From Verrucomicrobiales bacterium (GTDB lineage Bacteria > Verrucomicrobiota > Verrucomicrobiia > Verrucomicrobiales > DEV007), in NCBI GenBank assembly GCA_002684575.1, contig NYVP01000043.1, positions 31,749-38,633 on the forward strand: 6,885 nucleotides of DNA. Reading direction: 5' to 3'. Of this stretch, positions 1 to 5,417 are shown one piece after another (the first letter of the stretch is position 1; each line of letters opens with the position of its first letter). The notes beneath the pieces were generated by a model. It saw only the letters and a program-made list of their open reading frames with translations, searched no databases and was not told the origin of the DNA. Made by a program: the position numbers and the translations under genes.

Positions 1-201
1 GAAATTCTAGGATTATTTATCCTTTTCATAGTCGGAATAATGTTAATTTCAGAAGGTGCTCATAAAGCTCATTTGAAATTCTTTGGTAACGAAATTACTC
101 CAATGACAAAAACTACATTTTATTTCGTCATATCCATTTTAGTGTTGATCGATATAGTTCAGAGTAAATATCAAAAGAAACTGCTCGCAAAAAAACACTA
201 A
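1..201 (+). CDS. TerC-family integral membrane protein, C-terminal end (partial)
   Basis: Frame 1 is open from the first base to a TAA at 199-201, giving the last 66 residues of a protein that starts outside the window. The visible part has a hydrophobic segment (about residues 3-17, ending in MLISEG), a hydrophilic linker with AHLKFFGNEITPM, a second hydrophobic segment (about 40-53) and a basic tail rich in lysine (KYQKKLLAKKH). This arrangement and the EGAHKAHLKFFGNEI stretch resemble the C-terminal two helices of TerC-family membrane proteins, which are linked to metal ion export and tellurite resistance in characterised members. The family call rests on memory of such C-termini. The core of the protein, with its acidic membrane residues, is not visible, so substrate cannot be inferred. 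The gene converges on the ROK kinase gene, with 23 bases between the two stop codons. Confidence 0.6.
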   Translation, partial: EILGLFILFIVGIMLISEGAHKAHLKFFGNEITPMTKTTFYFVISILVLIDIVQSKYQKKLLAKKH

Positions 202-240
202 ATTTCTCATTAATGAGATTTCAGTTAACTTTCTTTTTTC
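190..240. terminator. Candidate bidirectional terminator between converging genes
   Basis: A perfect palindrome, TCTCATTAATGAGA (205-218), sits between the stops at 201 and 225. It can form a 5-bp stem with a TTAA loop. On the minus strand it is followed after about nine bases by seven T residues (complement of 189-195). On the plus strand a T-rich stretch (231-239) follows. The stem is short and AT-rich, and the T tracts are not directly adjacent, so this is a weak example. Its place between two convergent genes supports the reading. Confidence 0.4.
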
Positions 241-1181
241 CAATTATCCAAAGCCTGAGCTGAGCTTCCTATGATACCTGATTCATTGCCAAAATAGGCT
301 GGTATTATTTTAAGATCCTCAGAGATAACTTCAGAAACTTGGTTCTTTATTTTTTCCTTTAATGGATCAAAAAGGAAACGACCTGCACTCGCCACTCCTC
401 CACCAATAACAAATGCATCAGGGTTCAACAGCCAAGCCGTGCTTGCCAACACTGATGCTAACCATTCAGCAATTTGATTCCAAATTTGGATCGCTGTTGC
501 ATTCCCTTGTTCGGCTAAATGAGTTACCTTCTCCGGAGTCCAACCACCTTCAGGAATTTCGGTATTTTTGAAGCTTTTTTCGGCAATTTCACAGATTTGT
601 TTATTCCCCATATAACACTCAAGGGCCCCCTTCAGTCCATAAACATTGGGAGGACCTTGATAATCAATTGAAAAATTCCCAAGTTCTCCAGCTGCATATT
701 TACTTCCTCTATATAATTGTCCATTGATAATCAAACCTCCTCCAATACCGGTTCCCAACGTTAAAGCAACAATGTTCGAGCATCCCCTAGCAGCGCCATA
801 TCGATACTCTGCATAAGCCATACAATTAGCATCATTATCAACGAAAACAGGAATATTCAGTTCCGATTGAAGAATCTCTTTAAGCGGGACATCATTCCAA
901 CCCGGAACATTAGTTAACATATGAATGTGTCCATTATCGAAATCAACAAGACCAGGAACACCACAGCCAACTGTAACAATTTCTTCCTTGTCCATGCTTT
1001 CTTTAACCACTTTAACCATTGCAGAAACAAGAGAATCAACTGTATTAAAGTCAGCCGTTTTAAGAGTTTTTGGTTTACTATTACGATCTGAAAGCAACTC
1101 TGATAATGAACCTATCTTTACTGAAGTTCCTCCAAAATCAATTCCTACTGCAGAGGGTTTCGATTGATTATCAGTTTTCAT
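225..1181 (-). CDS. ROK-family sugar kinase (glucokinase-like), zinc-motif-less
   Basis: This 318-residue protein has the actin/hexokinase fold signatures of the ROK family, which phosphorylates glucose or related sugars with ATP in the cytoplasm. The first phosphate loop is DFGGTSVK (15-22). The catalytic aspartate is expected at D117 in VDNDAN. The second phosphate loop is GTGIGGG (143-149), and the adenosine region includes NPD (253-255) and IGGGVASAG. Length is normal for the family. The usual GE(I/L)GH plus CxCGxxGCxE segment is altered: the sequence reads GELGN (165-169), no cysteine cluster follows, and GALECY (185-190) stands where GC-E normally lies. E166 and E188 remain. The zinc site is therefore absent and the sugar-contacting histidine is asparagine. 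The start at 1181 lies one base after the coaX stop, which implies cotranscription; no Shine-Dalgarno is visible. The substrate is unknown, since glucose, fructose or an amino sugar are all possible, so no symbol is given. Confidence 0.88.
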   Translation of the reverse strand: MKTDNQSKPSAVGIDFGGTSVKIGSLSELLSDRNSKPKTLKTADFNTVDSLVSAMVKVVKESMDKEEIVTVGCGVPGLVDFDNGHIHMLTNVPGWNDVPLKEILQSELNIPVFVDNDANCMAYAEYRYGAARGCSNIVALTLGTGIGGGLIINGQLYRGSKYAAGELGNFSIDYQGPPNVYGLKGALECYMGNKQICEIAEKSFKNTEIPEGGWTPEKVTHLAEQGNATAIQIWNQIAEWLASVLASTAWLLNPDAFVIGGGVASAGRFLFDPLKEKIKNQVSEVISEDLKIIPAYFGNESGIIGSSAQALDNWKKES

Positions 1182-1182
1182 A

Positions 1183-1935
1183 TTAATTGTTTAGTTTAGC
1201 AATAATCCTTAGACCCTCTAAGGTAAGTTTTTCATTAACTTCGATAATCTCCTCAATGCCTCTAGAAATCAATTTAGAATATCCCCCAGTTGCCACGACT
1301 GGAACATTAGATTCCCCTAGCTCTATCATCAATGATGATAAAATTTGCCTCACAAGGCCTCGGTAACCAATTACAGCTCCAGAGAGCATAGCGGCTTCGG
1401 TCGTTTTTCCTATAACCGATAAAGGTTCATTTAAATCAATTTTCGGAAGTAATGATGTATTATCATACATATAATCTGTCATAGCGGCCAAGCCTGGAGC
1501 AATTACGCCTCCTATATATGCCTTTTTTCTGGAAATGACATCAAAAGTGAGAGCGGTCCCAAAGTCCACGACAATAGCTGGTGCACCGATAAAATGAAGA
1601 GCACCAACAGTATTGGCCAACCTATCGGCTCCAATGCTCTCTGGTTTAGTATAATCTATACCGCAACCTAATTTTACTTGATTGGATACATATAGTACTT
1701 TTTCGGATCCAAAGCTTCCCTCAATGAATGGATTTTTTTCAGGAACAACTGAAGAAATAACAACTTTCAATTCTTTTTTGTCTATTTCCCAGGGTAAATG
1801 ATTGAAAGTATCCGAGCAAAATTCTGAGGTGGGAATGGAAAATACATCACCCAACAGCGAAGACTCTGAGGACAGAATCATCTTAGTGTTAGAATTACTA
1901 ATATCAATTAGCAAAAATTGTTGTTTAACCGGCAT
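1183..1935 (-). CDS. coaX: Type III pantothenate kinase
   Basis: CoaX phosphorylates pantothenate, the first committed step of coenzyme A synthesis. With the ATG at 1935 the protein has 250 residues, normal for the family. The N-terminal phosphate loop is IDISNSNTK (10-18), where most relatives have DxGNT, so the glycine is serine here. GADR (102-105) carries the catalytic aspartate D104. DFGTALT (124-130) is the second nucleotide-binding motif. GGVIAPG (142-148), a LLPKI stretch (162-166) and IGKTTEAAMLSG (175-186) are also typical. The frame stays open up to a GTG at 2028, but the extra 31 residues would run through the terminator hairpin and precede the motif where CoaX proteins normally begin, so the shorter start is chosen. 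No clear Shine-Dalgarno precedes it. The stop is one base before the ROK kinase ATG, so the two are almost certainly one operon. The pairing is not an obvious pathway. Confidence 0.92.
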   Translation of the reverse strand: MPVKQQFLLIDISNSNTKMILSSESSLLGDVFSIPTSEFCSDTFNHLPWEIDKKELKVVISSVVPEKNPFIEGSFGSEKVLYVSNQVKLGCGIDYTKPESIGADRLANTVGALHFIGAPAIVVDFGTALTFDVISRKKAYIGGVIAPGLAAMTDYMYDNTSLLPKIDLNEPLSVIGKTTEAAMLSGAVIGYRGLVRQILSSLMIELGESNVPVVATGGYSKLISRGIEEIIEVNEKLTLEGLRIIAKLNN

Positions 1936-1981
1936 TTCCAATACATGCTGAACCCTACAAGGCAAATCTAAAAGCAGAAAT

Positions 1982-1987
1982 ATTATA
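1982..1987 (-). promoter_or_regulatory. Candidate -10 element for coaX-ROK operon
   Basis: The minus strand reads TATAAT here, a perfect match to the bacterial -10 hexamer, about 47 bases upstream of the coaX ATG and just after the terminator T tract of the preceding gene. No good -35 hexamer is found at 16-18 bases upstream, where the terminator hairpin lies, and the TG of an extended -10 is missing. In AT-rich DNA such hexamers arise by chance, so confidence is low. The position is nonetheless what a new transcription unit after a terminator would need. Confidence 0.3.
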
Positions 1988-1992
1988 ATGCC

Positions 1993-2035
1993 AAAAACAC
2001 AGGAACGATGAGATACATAGTACCTCACCGTCCTG
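1993..2035 (-). terminator. Rho-independent terminator of amt
   Basis: On the minus strand, arm 2035-2020 (CAGGACGGTGAGGTAC) pairs with arm 2016-2000 (GTATCTCATCGTTCCTG). This gives about 16 base pairs with two G-U pairs and one bulged base, closed by a three-base loop. Two bases later comes TTTTT (1997-1993). The hairpin lies about 75 bases after the amt stop codon and before the coaX start, in the right direction to end the amt transcript. Confidence 0.72.
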
Positions 2036-2043
2036 TCTCTGTT

Positions 2044-2082
2044 GAACCCCCTACTAACGGGTTCTGGCGAGAGCCAGAACCC
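2044..2082 (-). repeat. Perfect 10-bp hairpin with a competing third arm in the amt 3' region
   Basis: Positions 2059-2068 (GGGTTCTGGC) and 2073-2082 (GCCAGAACCC) are perfectly complementary, with a four-base loop GAGA on the plus strand. A further GAACCC at 2044-2049 can pair with the GGGTTC at 2059-2064, so two alternative stems share one arm. In the minus-strand transcript no T run follows, so it is not a classical terminator for amt. Read on the plus strand it is followed nine bases later by six T (2092-2097), but no plus-strand gene is visible upstream. It may protect the 3' end of the amt mRNA, or be part of a folded RNA with the terminator next to it. Confidence 0.55.
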
Positions 2083-2110
2083 AAGGGAGAATTTTTTGAT
2101 TTATCTCAAA

Positions 2111-3640
2111 TTATGCTTCTACAGTTGCCACAGCAGGCTCAGGAACAGCTGTTGTCTGACAATAAGCTGGAGCTCCATGCTCCTCAACATCTAGACCTTT
2201 AGCCTCAGTTTCTTCACCCACTCTGATACCTATAGTACCTTTGAGAATAGTAAAGACGATAGCTGAGAAAGCGAATGCTGTACCTGCTACGATTAAACTA
2301 CCTACAATTTGTGTAACAAGACTTGCGTCTCCAAAAATTGCTACTGCCCATGTACCCCAAAGTCCACAAGTACCATGAACTGAGATGGCTCCAACGGGAT
2401 CATCAATTTTTAACTTATCAAGTGCAACAATTGAGAATACAACGATAACACCCGCAATCAATCCAACTAGTATTGCAGCTGGAATGCTCATCGCGTCTGC
2501 TCCAGCAGTGATACCAACTAGTCCAGCCAAAATTCCATTAAGAGACATTGAAAGATCTGGCTTTTTCAAGAACAACCAAGAAATGATAATAGCTCCAAGT
2601 GCTCCACCTGCGGCAGCAAGGGCAGTTGTCACAAATACAAAGGATACAAGATTGGCATCCGCATTTAATACAGATCCACCATTAAAACCGAACCACCCAA
2701 GCCAGAGCAGGAAAACACCTATAGTGGCCAAGGGCATATTGCTTCCGAGGATTGGCTTGATACCACCATCCTTAGAATATTTACCAGCACGAGGCCCAAG
2801 AATAATAACACAGGCTAATGCTGCAAAACCTCCAAAGGCATGAACAACAGTTGATCCAGCGAAGTCATAGAAACCAGCCCCTAGGAAATCTCCAAGAAAT
2901 CCACCACCCCAGTGCCATGATCCTACTATTGGATATAGTACACCAACCAAAAGAACAGCATAAATCATGAAGCTAGTTAATTTTATTCTCTCTGCGACAG
3001 CCCCAGATACGATTGTAGCTGCTGTTGCTGCAAACATTGCTTGGAAAATAAAATCAGTCCACCAAGTGTATCCAGCATATAATTCAGTCTGGTTAGCGAT
3101 CATGGTTCCCTCTGCAACACTGGCCATACCGCCCCACGAAAATATCCCAAGAGAGCCTTCTTCAAACCCTGGATAATGCGTATTGAATCCGAAAAAGTAA
3201 TATGTCAACAATCCTGCGGCAATGATGAAAACATTCTTAAACAAAATATTTACCGTGTTTTTTGATTGCGTAAGTCCAGATTCCAGAGTGGAAAATCCTA
3301 GGTGCATTGTAAACACGAGAAAGGCCGAAATTAAAAGCCACAAGTTATTCACAAGGAATGTACCATAACCTGAGGTAGATGGATATACGTCTGATACAAA
3401 TGCTGCATCTGCAGCAGGATCTAAATCAACTTCAGCTTCGATGAGCGCCTGTGCTTCTGCAAAGAGTGCATCTGCATCTCCCTCAAATTCACCTTCTTCG
3501 GCAACTGTTTTCACATAGGCATCCCATAAAGGAGTTTCCGGTGGCGCTTCTTCAGCAGAAGCGATACCTCCAATAGTGAAAGATATCGCAGCAAAAATGC
3601 TTAAATACTTCCACAGATTTGTTATTATTTTTGTTTTCAT
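2111..3640 (-). CDS. amt: Ammonium transporter, Amt/MEP/Rh family, with acidic N-terminal extension
   Basis: This is an inner-membrane ammonium channel/transporter of 509 residues, longer than typical Amt proteins of about 400-430. A signal peptide (about 1-29, cleavage after ASA) is followed by an acidic, helix-prone segment (30-90) unlike the usual short N-terminus. The 11-helix core starts near residue 95. Hallmarks seen include the phenylalanine gate region DFIFQAMFAA (196-205) with SGAVAERI after it, WHWGGGFL (242-249) with W244 at the position of the external ammonium-site tryptophan, and the family signature DFAGSTVVHAFGG (259-271) with D259 and H267. The second pore histidine is H422 in VHGTCGLWG. 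The C-terminal tail keeps the regulatory GIRV-EE--GLD--EHG-PAY pattern (471-493), which in relatives contacts the channel and PII protein, then adds about 16 residues rich in Ala, Pro and Val. A sigma-54-type promoter lies upstream and a terminator downstream. No glnK is adjacent. Confidence 0.95.
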   Translation of the reverse strand: MKTKIITNLWKYLSIFAAISFTIGGIASAEEAPPETPLWDAYVKTVAEEGEFEGDADALFAEAQALIEAEVDLDPAADAAFVSDVYPSTSGYGTFLVNNLWLLISAFLVFTMHLGFSTLESGLTQSKNTVNILFKNVFIIAAGLLTYYFFGFNTHYPGFEEGSLGIFSWGGMASVAEGTMIANQTELYAGYTWWTDFIFQAMFAATAATIVSGAVAERIKLTSFMIYAVLLVGVLYPIVGSWHWGGGFLGDFLGAGFYDFAGSTVVHAFGGFAALACVIILGPRAGKYSKDGGIKPILGSNMPLATIGVFLLWLGWFGFNGGSVLNADANLVSFVFVTTALAAAGGALGAIIISWLFLKKPDLSMSLNGILAGLVGITAGADAMSIPAAILVGLIAGVIVVFSIVALDKLKIDDPVGAISVHGTCGLWGTWAVAIFGDASLVTQIVGSLIVAGTAFAFSAIVFTILKGTIGIRVGEETEAKGLDVEEHGAPAYCQTTAVPEPAVATVEA

Positions 3641-3738
3641 TTTAATTTATATATATTTTTAGTTAGTGGGTTCTGTTTAAGACTAGTTCGTTAATGTTTA
3701 ATGTTGTTTTTTTGGATGATAATCCTGACAACACAATA

Positions 3739-3755
3739 AGCAGTCCCCATGCCAA
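3739..3755 (-). promoter_or_regulatory. Candidate sigma-54 (-24/-12) promoter of amt
   Basis: The minus strand reads TTGGCATGGGGACTGCT. Against the sigma-54 consensus YTGGCACGRNNNTTGCW it keeps the invariant GG (-24) and GC (-12) with exactly ten bases between them, and differs at two positions (T for C after TGGCA, and C for the first T of TTGC). Transcription would begin near 3728, leaving a leader of about 88 bases before the ATG at 3640. Sigma-54/NtrC control of amt is well established in other bacteria, which supports the call; the activator is not in the window. Confidence 0.6.
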
Positions 3756-3850
3756 CTTTTGAAAAAATGAATTTAAAATTAAAAATCGGGCGCAAACTCG
3801 AATAAAATAGTGACCAAATAAAAAAATATTTTCTTTAGAAGCGATAACAC

Positions 3851-3889
3851 TAAATAAATGGCTCCGAACCAAATTAATGGTTCGGAGCC
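3851..3889 (-). terminator. 12-bp perfect hairpin: probable terminator of the porin gene
   Basis: Arms 3860-3871 (GGCTCCGAACCA) and 3878-3889 (TGGTTCGGAGCC) are perfectly complementary around a six-base loop. On the minus strand the stem is followed by ATTTATTTAG, a broken U tract, and it lies about 100 bases after the porin stop at 3990. This fits a terminator separating the porin and amt transcripts. Because it is also a strong palindrome centred about 120 bp upstream of the amt -24 element, a role as an enhancer site for a sigma-54 activator cannot be excluded. Confidence 0.55.
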
Positions 3890-3989
3890 GATTAACCAAC
3901 AAAATTTGTAATAAATATATGATAAAACTTATAAGATTATTTAATGGGTTAGGGTTAATAATTATATAACACGTTCAATTCTCGAAGAA

Positions 3990-4706
3990 TTAGAACCCAA
4001 CAGTTAGAGACAATCCACTGTAAATGTCGTCGCCAAACGCGTCCTCATAATCATCCAGAGGAATATTGACACCAACATAAGGAGACAATGATGCGCTATC
4101 TGATAATGTGATTGGTACACCAATGGTAAAAGTCAAAGCTGTTAGCGTGTCGCCGTCAGCATTACCAATAGCACCACCTACATCGACGGCCATTGTATCA
4201 GTTAAATCAAAAGACGTTGCGGCACCCACCTCATAGTAGGCAGCCTCTAGATCAATATCGTAATAAAGGCCAAGGCTTAGATCAATAGGCCCTGCGCTTG
4301 TACCCAAGCCAATACCAAATTCAAGTGTGCCATCACCTGCTGTTGGGTCAGGATAATAATAATATGTTGCTCCTAGATCAACAGACATATCACCCATAGA
4401 AGTTGAAAGTCCTGCATAAATATCAAGCTCATCATTGCCTGCATCATCAGCAACGTTGGCATACCATGCTCCGACTCCGAGATCGAGGCCATCTGATAAT
4501 GAGGTAGAAACATTGACATCACTCCACAATAGATCTTGCCCCAAGTTTACACCTCTAAACATATAATCAGTGTCGTATCCAACACTGACTTCAGCACCGA
4601 TGTCTTCAGCGGCGACCTTGTCTGCCGATAAAGCAGAAAAGAAAGCCAAAACGGCAGTGCACCCAATTATTTTAGCTGTTTTTTCAGCAATTTGACGGAT
4701 TTTCAT
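3990..4706 (-). CDS. TorF-like putative porin, outer-membrane beta-barrel
   Basis: The 238-residue product has a signal peptide (1-33, cleavage after KVAA, before EDIG) and a mature part made of alternating short amphipathic strands separated by acidic, glycine-rich turns. It ends in a phenylalanine (SLTVGF), the usual signal for outer-membrane assembly. The first mature strand has YDTDYMFRGVNLGQ (44-57), followed by LDLGVGAWYANV and LDIYAGLSTSMGDMSVDLGATYYYYP-type strands. Together these match the pattern of TorF-family putative porins (the SDYxFRGxS, W-SNVD and EIDxYxGY features). The family's substrate is not established. The neighbour is an ammonium transporter in the same direction, and I recall such porins beside glnK/amtB in some Proteobacteria. 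With its own sigma-54-type promoter, a role in passage of ammonium or small nitrogen compounds across the outer membrane is a reasonable inference. A cysteine at 16 is not preceded by a hydrophobic core, so a lipoprotein is unlikely. Confidence 0.75.
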   Translation of the reverse strand: MKIRQIAEKTAKIIGCTAVLAFFSALSADKVAAEDIGAEVSVGYDTDYMFRGVNLGQDLLWSDVNVSTSLSDGLDLGVGAWYANVADDAGNDELDIYAGLSTSMGDMSVDLGATYYYYPDPTAGDGTLEFGIGLGTSAGPIDLSLGLYYDIDLEAAYYEVGAATSFDLTDTMAVDVGGAIGNADGDTLTALTFTIGVPITLSDSASLSPYVGVNIPLDDYEDAFGDDIYSGLSLTVGF

Positions 4707-5044
4707 ATAATAGTTTTGTTATAGTTTTTTGTACTGCTTTACAATTGTTAGGCAGAGTTTTATTTATGTTAAAATAATTTAATGAGCACCTTTTGTGCCA
4801 ATATTTTTAAAAACTTAAATAATCTTAAATTTCATTTCTGCAATATTACTACATTTGTTAAAGAGCTTGATATTCTCAAGACTATCCAATGGCATTGGTA
4901 CACCCAACTCAATCACTCCCCAACCTAAACATAAGAAACCTACAGGGCTTCTAGACCCTCCAAAAGATTGTTGATGCTGGGCCATTGACTAACGTATATC
5001 GATTTGGCATATCTTTTGCTTATTCTGTTAGTCAATATTCAAAT
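4707..5044. other. Divergent intergenic region upstream of the porin gene
   Basis: This 338-bp stretch holds the sigma-54 match (4785-4801) and, about 93 bp upstream of its -24 element, a perfect 6+1+6 palindrome CCAATGGCATTGG (4886-4898). There is also a CTTGA-N5-TCAAG inverted repeat nearby. Either could be an activator site, but neither fits the classical NtrC site well. Nothing here looks like a structured RNA. A frame continuous with the small plus-strand gene extends back to a TTG at 4985, which I do not take as the start. No clear sigma-70 promoter for the plus-strand gene stands out. Confidence 0.5.
4785..4801 (-). promoter_or_regulatory. Candidate sigma-54 (-24/-12) promoter of the porin gene
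   Basis: The minus strand reads TTGGCACAAAAGGTGCT. Compared with YTGGCACGRNNNTTGCW, the whole TTGGCAC block matches, GG and GC are spaced by exactly ten bases, and the differences are A for G after TGGCAC and G for the first T of TTGC. The start of transcription would fall near 4774, giving a leader of about 68 bases. This is the better of the two sigma-54 matches in the window. Confidence 0.68.
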
Positions 5045-5320
5045 ATGAAGGACAATTCTGAAAAAAGCATTTTTGATTACACTTTTGAAGAATATTTGAA
5101 GCTACCTTCCGAAGAGGCCACCAAGCTAGCAGAAAAAAATAAGCATGAGTTTGAAGAATGGTGTAAGAAATATACCCCGGAAATTGAGGGAGATCATAAT
5201 AAAAATTCCTTCGGTGACCATCCCTATTTTCGCACTACTCAATATCAGGTTATTGCTCAAATCATTACAGCTATATTTATTTTTGGTGTCCCTTTCTTGA
5301 TTGTAAAGTGTAGTTCTTGA
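5045..5320 (+). CDS. Small hypothetical protein with one C-terminal membrane helix
   Basis: I do not recognise this 91-residue protein. The N-terminal two-thirds (1-63) is soluble, highly charged and probably helical (FDYTFEEYLKLPSEEA, then a Lys/Glu-rich stretch with WCKKY). It is followed by a single hydrophobic helix (about 67-87, VIAQIITAIFIFGVPFLIV) and a short tail KCSS. This is the layout of a tail-anchored protein with its bulk in the cytoplasm. The ATG at 5045 is preferred over an in-frame TTG at 4985, because the extra 20 residues look like translated intergenic sequence. No Shine-Dalgarno is visible. It stands alone, divergent from the porin gene and convergent with the recombinase gene. 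The amino-acid composition, with a clean soluble/membrane division, argues for a real gene, but length alone would not. Confidence 0.55.
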   Translation: MKDNSEKSIFDYTFEEYLKLPSEEATKLAEKNKHEFEEWCKKYTPEIEGDHNKNSFGDHPYFRTTQYQVIAQIITAIFIFGVPFLIVKCSS

Positions 5321-5417
5321 TAATATTGTTTGCGATGCTCTATAGAGAGTTGCTACTCCATAACTGAAGTATTTGGAACATGGATAATCTTACCTGGGAC
5401 TACTAATATTTAATGAT

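Larger units (their letters stand above)
3641..3989. other. 349-bp intergenic region between the porin gene and amt
   Basis: No convincing gene is present. A minus-strand frame at 3663-3902 is open for 79 codons, but it crosses both the 12-bp hairpin and the sigma-54 promoter match, and its translation resembles nothing I recognise; it is not PII. The content I can support is the hairpin (3860-3889), the candidate sigma-54 promoter (3739-3755) and an AT-rich leader for amt. The 60 bases immediately before the amt ATG contain no Shine-Dalgarno sequence. Confidence 0.7.

Noticed and set aside
925..1167. 80-codon plus-strand frame inside the ROK kinase gene
   Set aside because: It is antisense to a well-supported gene and has a composition typical of shadow frames.
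1936..2028. Upstream extension of coaX to a GTG at 2028
   Set aside because: The extra 31 residues would be encoded by the terminator hairpin and the region just after it, and CoaX proteins normally begin right before the DxGNT-type loop.
2008..2202. 64-codon plus-strand frame overlapping the hairpins and the amt 3' end
   Set aside because: It runs through two hairpins and antisense to the end of amt, with no recognisable protein features.
2385..2843. 152-codon plus-strand frame inside amt
   Set aside because: It is antisense to the well-supported transporter core and its translation is a low-complexity Ala/Pro/Ile mixture typical of a shadow frame.
3663..3902. 79-codon minus-strand frame between porin and amt, considered as a possible PII remnant
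   Set aside because: No PII motif is present in the translation, and the frame crosses both the 12-bp hairpin and the sigma-54 promoter match.
3945..3957. Telomere-like GGGTTAGGGTT
   Set aside because: Only one and a half copies are present in an AT-rich intergenic region; there is no repeat array.
4785..4799. GCAC-N5-GTGC inside the porin promoter as an NtrC operator
   Set aside because: NtrC half-sites in the enteric consensus are spaced by seven bases, and the match is better explained by the -24/-12 element itself.
4985..5044. TTG start for the small plus-strand gene
   Set aside because: The 20 additional residues look unlike a protein start and an ATG at 5045 begins the charged, conserved-looking part.
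5338..5347. CTCTATAGAG palindrome between the small gene and xerC as a terminator
   Set aside because: It has no loop and no adjacent T tract, and a 10-bp palindrome is expected by chance at this scale.
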